From: JBMOJK01 sp049315825
Lineage (GTDB): Bacteria; Patescibacteriota; Gracilibacteria; BD1-5; UBA2023
Assembly: GCA_049315825.1 (NCBI GenBank)
Contig: JBMOJK010000021.1
Location: 1-17,392 of the forward strand
Direction of reading: 5' to 3'
Length of the DNA: 17,392 nucleotides
Shown here: piece by piece, positions 7,334-14,398 of the stretch
Position numbering within the stretch: position 1 is the stretch's first letter
How the letters are laid out: each line of letters begins with the position of its first letter
Position numbers and translations under genes: made by a program
The notes under the pieces: model-generated
Database searches by the model: none
What the model was told of the DNA's origin: nothing
The model's input: the letters and a program-made list of their open reading frames with translations, nothing else

Positions 7334-7989
7334 ACTCGGGCAATAGTCGTAATATTACGATCGCCTACTTCGTGAACAATATCTCGGAAGCCCGCACCTC
7401 TCAAGAGTTCGTCGAGTTCATCGGTATCAAAACCGTGATAGTATCGTACTGCCTTCCCTATTTTCACATCAAAATCACGCCCCCCAGATACTCGTGGGGC
7501 GTATTTTTGTTGGTTAGTAGACGAGAGAAGATTCCAATTCGTCATATAGATACATCCATCTTGTTTTAGATGACTTCGCACCTCACATAGGACCGCATTT
7601 CGATCCGACTCGAGGTTCAAATGATGAAAACTTGCAACAAATACGATGATGTCGAAGTTGTCTTGTATTTTCGAAATTGATCGCATATCCAGCACCTCAA
7701 ACTGCTCATGTGGATGAGCTTTCTGTGCCTCTTGTATCATTCCACTTGATTCGTCAATTCCGTGATAATTGATAGGGCAATTAAGCGAACCGAGCGTTTC
7801 GAGCAATCTTCCGCCACCACATCCTATATCGAGGATCTTGATCGGGGCATTCTTCGCTCGTTTGCCAATTTCGCCAACCAAGACATCAAACTCAGGCCAA
7901 TACTTCCCAACCCTTGATTTCGCAAAGGTAGTAGCAAATGCATCGTAGCTTGCTAGAGTCTCGTGATCTTGAGGATCGTGTCTATTCAT
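7330..7989 (-). CDS. Class I SAM-dependent methyltransferase (Trm9/ALKBH8-like)
   Basis: A 219-aa protein from ATG 7989. Motif I is ILDIGCGGG, followed by an acidic motif II region (YHGIDESSGMIQEA) and a post-I motif (FDIIVFVASFHHL), typical of class I methyltransferases. The C-terminal RYYHGFDTDELDELLRGAGF resembles the Trm9/ALKBH8 group, which methylates modified wobble uridines in tRNA. The substrate assignment is tentative. A longer start at 8025 is possible (adds 12 aa), but ATG 7989 forms an ATGA junction with a UGA of the upstream Rrf2 gene, which suggests the inherited start. It contains no UGA codon. It is the last gene of the five-gene minus-strand operon. Confidence 0.85.
   Translation of the reverse strand: MNRHDPQDHETLASYDAFATTFAKSRVGKYWPEFDVLVGEIGKRAKNAPIKILDIGCGGGRLLETLGSLNCPINYHGIDESSGMIQEAQKAHPHEQFEVLDMRSISKIQDNFDIIVFVASFHHLNLESDRNAVLCEVRSHLKQDGCIYMTNWNLLSSTNQQKYAPRVSGGRDFDVKIGKAVRYYHGFDTDELDELLRGAGFRDIVHEVGDRNITTIARV
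7477..7508 (+). terminator. Possible terminator of the TPR lipoprotein operon, antisense within the methyltransferase gene
   Basis: The plus strand reads ACGCCCC (7477-7483), a 12-nt loop, GGGGCGT (7496-7502), then ATTTTT. It lies 144 nt after the stop of the coiled-coil gene. The shape and orientation fit an intrinsic terminator that also serves as coding sequence on the other strand. Confidence 0.4.
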
Positions 7990-8324
7990 CGTTGTAGATT
8001 GCGAATAAGTGGCGAGAGATTGCATCCTCCAGAAAGCTCACACGGAGTTTTTCCAGTGCAAATAGTGAGCGAAAGATCCTCGCCTGAAGCCTGAAGTACA
8101 TCATACACTGAGATTTCTCGCTTGGCAATCTCTATGCCCCCGTTTCGTCCTTTGACCGAACGGATGATCGAAGCATGCTCGAGATCATTGGCGATCTTAC
8201 GGATGAGAGACTCCGATATCGCGATATCACGAGAAATATCCGAGATCTTACGAATCCCATCGTTGGCGAGCAGATATCGAACCAAGAGCATTGCATACTC
8301 TCAGCGAGCTGAGATCTTAAGCAT
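7953..8324 (-). CDS. Rrf2-family Fe-S transcriptional regulator (IscR-like Cys spacing)
   Basis: A 123-aa protein with UGA as Gly8 and Gly113; the true stop is TAG at 7953-7955. The N-terminus MLKISARGEYAM matches the Rrf2 start, with Gly8 (UGA) at the conserved position. A winged-helix DNA-binding domain follows, including the wing motif SVKGRNGGIEIAK (56-68). C89-x5-C95-x5-C101 has the same spacing as the cluster ligands of IscR. The residue corresponding to the IscR fourth ligand His107 is not His here (Ser104). It probably senses Fe-S status or oxidative/nitrosative stress and may control its own operon, which encodes redox proteins. It overlaps era by 8 nt and the methyltransferase by 37 nt. 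Confidence 0.9.
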
Positions 8325-9156
8325 GCGGGAAAAGCGCATCTACGATGTATGCATTCTTTCTCCAGTTTGGAGTCACCTTCGCGCGTAAGAAGAGATGAAC
8401 TGGCTGATCAAGGATGTCTGTGAGGATGAGCCGTGATGCAGTACTGATTTCCTGGATCTTTGCACCCGCTTTTCCGATCAAGATGCGCTTCTGAGAATCT
8501 CGCTCTACATGTACGTATGCAAGCACTCGAAGCCCCTTCGGAGTCTCATCAATGCTTTCAACTTCGACAAAAAGTGCATGTGGGATTTCTTCGTCGAGCA
8601 GAAGAAACGACTGTTCTCGAATCACTTCCGAGATACGAGTATGCATGTCCTGATCTGTATAGTAGTCCTCATCATAGAGCATCGGTCCTTCCGGAAGGAT
8701 GTGTGCGATCTCTGCAAGAAGTTGGTCATATTCGCCATCTTTGTCAGATACGAGGATCGCATTCTCAGGAAGTTTGCGTGCGCGTGCAAGGTCGGACTTT
8801 GTATAGACGGTAACTACCGGCTTAGTCACACGTGAAAGCAGTGTATCGATACGAGCATCTTCTTCCCCCGGAGTTCGACTTGAGTCGATGAGTCTGAGGA
8901 TCACATCTGCTTGATCGAGAGATTTTCGAGCCTGTGCATTGATTGCTTCGATGAGGAGTTCACCTCCTTCGTGCAGACCAGGTGTATCGAGGAAGATCGC
9001 CTGCATGTGTTCGTCCGTGAAAATACCACGAATAGTTTTGCGTGTAGTTTGCGGTGCTGCCGAAACAATAGAAACCTTCTCCCCGATGATCGCATTGAGC
9101 AGGCTTGATTTTCCGGTGTTTGGACGACCGACGAGTGCGACGAATCCTACTTTCAT
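8317..9156 (-). CDS. era: GTPase Era
   Basis: A 279-aa protein. An N-terminal Ras-like G domain has G1 GRPNTGKS (10-17), a TTRKT switch region (37-41), G3 DTPG (57-60) and G4 TKSD (119-122, in place of the usual NKxD). The C-terminal KH domain includes RILIGKAGAKIQEI (224-237). Era binds the 3' end of 16S rRNA and acts in 30S maturation. This is of interest here because the 16S 3' tail in this window differs from the canonical Era-bound GAUCACCUCC. It contains no UGA codon. Unusually, it sits inside a redox operon. Its ATG overlaps the ferredoxin gene by 10 nt and its stop overlaps the Rrf2 gene by 8 nt. Confidence 0.95.
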   Translation of the reverse strand: MKVGFVALVGRPNTGKSSLLNAIIGEKVSIVSAAPQTTRKTIRGIFTDEHMQAIFLDTPGLHEGGELLIEAINAQARKSLDQADVILRLIDSSRTPGEEDARIDTLLSRVTKPVVTVYTKSDLARARKLPENAILVSDKDGEYDQLLAEIAHILPEGPMLYDEDYYTDQDMHTRISEVIREQSFLLLDEEIPHALFVEVESIDETPKGLRVLAYVHVERDSQKRILIGKAGAKIQEISTASRLILTDILDQPVHLFLRAKVTPNWRKNAYIVDALFPHA

Positions 9157-9413
9157 GATTTTTTTTGTAATGTTTTCTTTGCTTCTTGTATGCGGCGTGC
9201 GAGCTCCTCGCTTGCTTTGACGGGATTCATATATGAGAGGAGTTGACCATCGAAGAGGACCGTCGGTCCGGCTTTACAGTTTGCCTGACAAAGACAGTCT
9301 TCTATTTGTACTCATTTATACCCCAATCGTGTGATATCTCACTGCAGTCGAGTCACGACGTATTTTGACCCGCGCTCGCTGCAGCTCTTCCCACTACAAA
9401 CCAATATCTTCAT
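9147..9413 (-). CDS. Thioredoxin-like [2Fe-2S] ferredoxin
   Basis: An 88-aa protein that appears only when UGA is read as Gly (Gly25, Gly34, Gly87); the true stop is TAG at 9147-9149. The cluster motif of the thioredoxin-like 2Fe-2S family (as in NuoE C-terminal domains and Aquifex-type ferredoxins) is visible: C6-x4-C11 near the N-terminus (VCSGKSC) and C42-x3-C46-K-A-GP, followed by TVLFDG and Y61-M-N-P-V. An additional Cys40 is present. It probably shuttles electrons, plausibly towards the rubredoxin-superoxide reductase encoded just upstream. It overlaps that gene by 20 nt and era by 10 nt. The penultimate UGA overlaps the era ATG as ATGA. Confidence 0.85.
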
Positions 9414-9879
9414 AGTTCAATCATTTCCAAATACCGTGCTGTATACACGAAGCTCGCACCTCTCCTACTTCTTCGATGTCGATCGCGAACTTTGCAATCG
9501 GTTCTTGATCCGGTGCAAAATACATACGCTCGATGATATCTCCTGCTGTATCTCGCACTTCGATCCATTCGATAAAGTGTCCGTCTTCTTGTGGATGCTC
9601 CGCATCGTGTAATCCTATCGAAACCCAAAGTTCATCATCCACTACGCGAAATACTGGAACATGCTCACTCTCCATCTCGGTCATATCATCAGGGTCTGAC
9701 ACTTCAACGGCTTCTTCGACAACTTCGACAAATTGATCCTTGCTCGCATCGCAGTGCGGACATGAAAAGGTAGTTTCATCAACATATTCAAAAGGAGTCC
9801 CTGGAACGATTTCTTGTTCCTCGATCCCCATCTTCGAATCATAAATATAATGGCACTCCGTGCAAACAGCTCTAGACAT
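9394..9879 (-). CDS. Rubredoxin-superoxide reductase fusion
   Basis: A 161-aa protein. Residues 1-55 are a rubredoxin domain with C6-x2-C9 and C40-x2-C43 around one iron. Residues about 70-152 are a desulfoferrodoxin/neelaredoxin-type superoxide reductase domain with ligands H73 (EHVP), H95 (AEHP), H101 (GHFIEW), C145 and H148 (CIQHGIW). It reduces superoxide to hydrogen peroxide without making oxygen, and the fused rubredoxin can supply the electron. The catalytic-loop Lys of the usual EKHVP is absent (SEHVP). Gly153 is UGA, and the true stop is TAG at 9394-9396. I chose ATG 9879 over TTG 9897 because the -10 box TATATA ends 6 nt before it. It is the first gene of the operon. Confidence 0.9.
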
Positions 9880-9885
9880 ACATCT

Positions 9886-9913
9886 TATATAGAGCAAATC
9901 CCCAAAAACGCAA
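9886..9913 (-). promoter_or_regulatory. Promoter of the rubredoxin-SOR operon (leaderless)
   Basis: Minus strand: -35 TTGCGT (9908-9913), 16-nt spacer, -10 TATATA (9886-9891), then 6 nt to ATG 9879. Transcription should begin at or beside the start codon. No obvious palindromic operator for the Rrf2 regulator is visible near it. Confidence 0.55.
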
Positions 9914-9997
9914 GCACGGGGCGGATAATTGACTTTTTCATACTTTGAGTAGGATGAGAGTAGTTCAGAATCGAAATCGCCTCCGGGGCGAACTTAC

Positions 9998-10003
9998 TAT
10001 AAA
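9998..10003 (+). promoter_or_regulatory. -10 box of the rny operon (leaderless type)
   Basis: TATAAA, 9 nt before ATG 10013, with no clear -35 and no Shine-Dalgarno sequence. It is the only promoter-like element directly before rny. Confidence 0.45.
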
Positions 10004-10012
10004 ACTCATTTC

Positions 10013-11545
10013 ATGCAGCAATTGTTACTAGGACTTCTCCTTGGAGGAGGGGTCTCTGGCGTGATCTCGTTTATTCTTGTGAACAAGAAAATCCAACAGA
10101 TCACCCTCGAAGGAGAGCAGAAAACACGAAAGATCATCCAGGATGCCGACGATCGTGCCCGCAATATTACACTTGAAGCCCAGCGACGCGCCGAAGAAGA
10201 TCGCTCAAAGATCTTCGAAGAAAAGCGTGAATCCAAAGAACGCGAACGACGCGCACAAGAACTCGAAGAGAAGATCCTTCAAAAGGAGGACCGTCTTGAA
10301 AAGAAGCTCGGTGAGATCGAAACTCGCATGGAAACCCTCCACAAGAAGGAATCCGACCTCGAAGAAGGTCGCCGCAAACAAGAGAAAATCAACGATGAAC
10401 TACGCGAAGAACTCGCCAAAGTTGCTCGTCTCACAGAAACCGAAGCCAAAGACCTCCTCATGAAACGCACCGAAGAGCGCTATGAGAAGGATATTCTTGG
10501 TCTTATCGAGAAAAAGCGTCAAGATCTCAAGATTCGTGAGACTGAACTCTCGAAAGAAATCCTCATCAAATCCATCCAGCAATACGCCGGCGATGTTACG
10601 GGTGAAACAACACAAACCCTCATCCATCTCGAGTCTGACGATGTGAAAGGAAAACTCATCGGAAAAGAAGGTCGAAATATCATCGCCTTTGAGCGAGCAA
10701 CGGGAGTTTCACTCATCATCGACGATACACCGGATACAGTATTCATCTCAAGCTTTGATCTCTTCCGTCGCTATATCGCGAAGAAATCCCTCGAAGCACT
10801 CATCGAGGACAAGCGTATTCAACCAGCCCGCATCGAAGAAATCGTCGAAGAGAATCAAAAAGAAGCCGAGAAACTCATCTATGATCTCGGTCAGAAAACC
10901 CTCAACGAGATGGGAATCATCGGTATTCCCGAGGAAATCATCCCGCTTATTGGAAAGTTTCGATTCCGCACGAGTTACGGACAGAACATCCTCATGCACT
11001 CAAAGGAAGTTGCCTACATCGCAGAATCCATCGCAAAGCTCATCGGAGCGGACGCTGCACTTGCCTTCAAGGGAGGTCTTCTCCATGATCTTGGAAAATC
11101 CATGGACCACGACATCGAAGGATCTCATCCCGAAATCGGTGGTAAGATCGCTCGCAAATATGGTCTCGATGAAAAGCTCGTGAATATCATCGAAGGTCAC
11201 CACGACGGAGTTCCACAGATCTGTATCGAGACGAAGATCGTCCAGATTGCTGATGCGATCAGCGCTGTTCGACCGGGTGCTCGCCGTATGAATGCAGAAG
11301 AATACGTAAAGCGCATTTCCGAGATGGAAAACATCGCCATGAGCTTCTCAGGAGTATCCAAGGCATACGCGCTCTCAGCAGGACGAGAGGTTCGTGTCTT
11401 CGTTGATGCAGAAACTATCTCCGATCTCGAAGCCGAAAAGCTCGCACAAGAAATCGCTGGAAACATCGAAGCAAACCTCAACTATCCAGGAGAAGTGAAG
11501 GTCAATCTCATCCGAGAACGACGTATTATCGAATATGCACGCTAA
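10013..11545 (+). CDS. rny: Ribonuclease Y
   Basis: A 510-aa protein, near the usual length of about 520. Domains in order: an N-terminal membrane anchor (3-23), a long charged coiled coil (about 26-180), a KH domain with LIGKEGRN (GxxG at 217-220), and an HD domain with H329 (LMHS), H358-D359 (LLHDLGKS), H372 and the GHHDG motif. RNase Y is the membrane-bound endonuclease that starts mRNA decay in many bacteria lacking RNase E. It contains no UGA codon and ends in TAA. It is the first gene of an operon with the Lgt-like gene (9-nt gap) and comEC. Confidence 0.96.
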   Translation: MQQLLLGLLLGGGVSGVISFILVNKKIQQITLEGEQKTRKIIQDADDRARNITLEAQRRAEEDRSKIFEEKRESKERERRAQELEEKILQKEDRLEKKLGEIETRMETLHKKESDLEEGRRKQEKINDELREELAKVARLTETEAKDLLMKRTEERYEKDILGLIEKKRQDLKIRETELSKEILIKSIQQYAGDVTGETTQTLIHLESDDVKGKLIGKEGRNIIAFERATGVSLIIDDTPDTVFISSFDLFRRYIAKKSLEALIEDKRIQPARIEEIVEENQKEAEKLIYDLGQKTLNEMGIIGIPEEIIPLIGKFRFRTSYGQNILMHSKEVAYIAESIAKLIGADAALAFKGGLLHDLGKSMDHDIEGSHPEIGGKIARKYGLDEKLVNIIEGHHDGVPQICIETKIVQIADAISAVRPGARRMNAEEYVKRISEMENIAMSFSGVSKAYALSAGREVRVFVDAETISDLEAEKLAQEIAGNIEANLNYPGEVKVNLIRERRIIEYAR

Positions 11546-11554
11546 TATCGCACT

Positions 11555-12331
11555 ATGTATCCAGAGATTATCCTCCCATTCTTAGACATCAAGATTTTTA
11601 CCTTTGGCCTGTCGCTTTCGATTGCTTTCGGTTTGTTCTTTTTCATGCTGTACAAGCTATCGATCAAAACTGGAATTAATTCGAATTTTTTCTTCGGAAG
11701 TGCACTTCCATTGATTATTTCGACTTTTATCTTCTCACGCCTCATCTTCATACTTTCTCAGTGGCGAGATTATAAATACATCGTTTCTGACAAATTTCTC
11801 CACTTCTTCTTGATGAGTGATTATAATCTCTCATTTATTGGAGGGGTGATCGGATTCGTTATCGTACTCGGTTACAAGCTCATTCGATTCAACCAACCAC
11901 AAGAAAAATACGTTGATACTGTGGTGCTTGCATTCCTCTTTGCGGCGGTAATTGGGTACATTGGAGCATTCCTCGGTGGTCAGATCTACGGACGTCCTAC
12001 CAGCCTTCCTATCGGTATTATTTACAAGAATGAGTCTGCAAATGTTCCATACACATCTGCGATTATTCCACTCGCAATTTTGTATTCCATAGGATCGTTC
12101 TTTCTTTTCTCTGCTCTCTACATCCTTCGTGAACTTATCAAGGTAGAAGGATTTCTGGGGTACGTGGGTATTGCACTTTTTTCTCTCATGCTTTTTATTG
12201 GGGAATTCTTCTCCGGATCAGACGATACACTCAGCAATCTGATAACTCTTAATTTCACTCAAGTGGGCGCACTCTTGGGTCTCATCTTCGCTGTACGATG
12301 ACTCTTGTGCCTCTCCAAAAAACACGCCTAG
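11555..12331 (+). CDS. Lgt-family membrane protein, probably without Lgt activity
   Basis: A 258-aa polytopic membrane protein (about seven hydrophobic segments) with UGA as Gly249; the true stop is TAG at 12329-12331. The fold signature of prolipoprotein diacylglyceryl transferase is clear: SFIGGVIGF where Lgt has SFHGGLIG, IGAFLGGQIYGRPTSLPIGI where Lgt has GNFINGELWGR, and EFFSGSDD where Lgt has EFFREPD. Against E. coli Lgt, the key positions His103, Arg143, Asn146, Arg239 and Arg246 appear replaced by Ile, Tyr, Ala, Leu and Ser. It is therefore either a paralogue with another role or a degenerate copy. The alignment is by eye. Its last 34 nt overlap comEC, with the UGA and the comEC ATG forming ATGA. 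Confidence 0.75.
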
Positions 12332-13785
12332 GAACCGGGATATATTTCAGTCTTGGTAGTATCTGCTCGTTGATAGCTCTTACATCTACAACGGGTGGAT
12401 ATTTTTATACATGGATATTTTTCGTTCTTATCTGTATTGGCTGGGTTCTATACAGCAAAAAGGGGTTCGCACTCATACTCTGTTGCGTTTTTTGAGGCAT
12501 CACGGGTTTTTCCGTCGCACATACTCAAAAGATCCACTACGATACAAAGCGTTGAGAACTACTGACATTGATCCGGTCTTCCACACCAATACCCGCGATT
12601 GTTACCCAAATACGATCAGATCGGAACAATAAACTTCGTGTTGGACTGACTATTTCACAAAATACACAAACTTATCCTATAGAAGCGGTTTTTACAAGCG
12701 GTCTAAAAATCCATCTCGGCGATCAGGTTATATTGGAACATGCGAAACTCGGGTACGAATCATCTGCCTGATATCTCGTGAGTCAGTGACTCTTAGCAAG
12801 TATTACTGCCGATGTTCATACGATACAGCCCAGCGACAAACCATCGGTTTTCAACATCCAAAAAGACGAACTCAATGAACGACTCGCTCGCCGTCTCCCA
12901 TCAAACGAAGCAGGACTCATAGCAGGTATGCTCTATGGTGAGAAATGACTCATGAACGACACACTTGCCAGTGCATACCAGACAGCAGGACTTTCCCATC
13001 TTATAGTAGTTAGCGGAAGCAATATAGCACTTGTATTGATCGTACTTCTGACTTTCACACGAATACTCCCACGTACATTTCGAGTAGGACTTCTTATTAC
13101 ACTAACGATACTGTATATTATCTTTGTTGGTGGAGATACACCTGTGATCAGAGCTGGGATTATGTGACTTATCGGATATATGTTTGTCGAATATGGCAAT
13201 CGTGTCGATTCACTACGAACCCTTCTCTTCGCAACCCTCATTCTCGGGCTCTATTCACCATATAGTCTCCTCTATGATGCAGGGTTTCAGCTCTCAGTTC
13301 TTGCCACACTTGGGCTTATATGTGCCAGCCCTCAGATCACACAGTTTTTGAAATTCCTTCGTATTCCGCGATACTTTCACGAAATAATCGCAACGAGTAT
13401 TGCGGCAAGTATTTTCACATTTCCGGTCGTTCTTTGAATTTTCTGAAGTACCCATCTCGCCAGTATTTTCGCCAATATCGCCATCGCACCATTTGTGGGA
13501 TTTGGCATGCTTGGATGAACCCTTGCGATCTTATGAGAATACATCGGAGGGTGGTTTGGTTTTCTACTTGGATACGTGGGTTATTGGCCTATCTGGTTCT
13601 GCAACGAGATTGCTATCTATTTTGCACAATTGCCTTGAAAAATATCCATACCCACCGGAGAATGGCGAATATGGATATGATGTATTACAGGAAGTATTAA
13701 TGTCTTGTGGCTCGTGTACTATCTATCATCTAGAACTCCTCAAGTTTTGTTTGTTTGAGGCGCTTCTCAACCTGATCCAAGATAA
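12298..13785 (+). CDS. comEC: ComEC/Rec2-type DNA-uptake channel without beta-lactamase domain
   Basis: A 495-aa membrane protein that needs 13 UGA-Gly codons to be read through. N-terminal membrane segments are followed by an extracytoplasmic OB-like region (about 90-190), then the competence domain with GMLYGEKGL, the hallmark AGLSHLIVVSGSNIALV, FVGGDTPVIRAGIMGLIGYM and YDAGFQLSVLATLGL. Gly in GEKGL and RAGIMGL are UGA. The C-terminal metallo-beta-lactamase domain of full-length ComEC (700+ aa) is absent, and the protein ends in TAA soon after the last membrane helices. It would form the channel that imports single-stranded DNA, a plausible nucleotide or gene source for a reduced-genome cell. 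It overlaps the Lgt-like gene by 34 nt and the convergent unknown gene by 56 nt. Confidence 0.9.
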
Positions 13786-14398
13786 ATCCTGCATACGATT
13801 CGGCTTTTTTGGGTTCGATCGTAAGTCCGATATCCAAGAGGAATATCTCAAAAAATCGTGCCATCGCCCGGACAATCTCATAACGCAGTGGAGAATCGAG
13901 TTGCGATAAGAGCTTTCGTGTAAGTACAACGGATACATCGCTCGTCAGGGCGCTGAAGACGATTTCAATCCAAAGATTGATATACTCACGCTCGTTTTCT
14001 AGGAGAACCTTTTCATCAAACTGTGTAGGGGTTTCTCGCTTTGAGAGTTCGGGAATTTTTACTGCGATATTTAGATGATCGATGAGCGACAGAAGTCCTG
14101 AACGAAACGAAATCGCAGAAAATGCGATAACTGCAACCGAGGGTACGTCACTCTTAAGAAGAAACAGAACCCCATCGAGCACATGATCATACTTTGGATC
14201 TCTCAGTAGTTCTACAACGATATTTGCAAGTACATCGGAATGTTTGCGAGCCTTTCATTCATCGCGTCTTGATTTCTGTATTCCTGCGAGAGCCTTGCTG
14301 GATTTTTCACGTTGTTTTTCAGAGGATTCTTTCGTGGCTTCGGGCGCTCCTTCCGGAGCACCCGAATCACCAATGTCGAAACTGTCTAAGCTGTCCAT
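13730..14398 (-). CDS. 222-aa protein of unknown function
   Basis: With UGA as Gly48 the frame runs from ATG 14398 to TAG at 13730-13732. The N-terminal 50 residues are Ser/Glu/Lys-rich and likely disordered (DSGAPEGAPEATKESSEKQ). From about 52 to 222 the protein looks mainly helical, with amphipathic segments such as DVLANIVVELLRD, IVFSALTSDVSVVLTRKLLSQL and EIVRAMARFFEIFLLDIG. There is no signal peptide, no clear membrane segment and no motif I can name. It overlaps the end of glyA by 13 nt on the same strand, so it is co-transcribed with glyA and the CTP peptidase. It overlaps comEC tail to tail. Confidence 0.75.

Noticed and set aside
7990..8025. Longer methyltransferase start at 8025, with GGAGG next to the ATG
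   Set aside because: The GGAGG touches the ATG with no spacer and is explained by the Rrf2 coding sequence (SGGC on the other frame). The overlap would exceed 70 nt, and ATG 7989 sits at an ATGA junction.
9929..9955. TTGACT...TAGGAT as a promoter for rny
   Set aside because: The spacer is only 15 nt. The TATAAA at 9998 fits the leaderless pattern of the other genes better.
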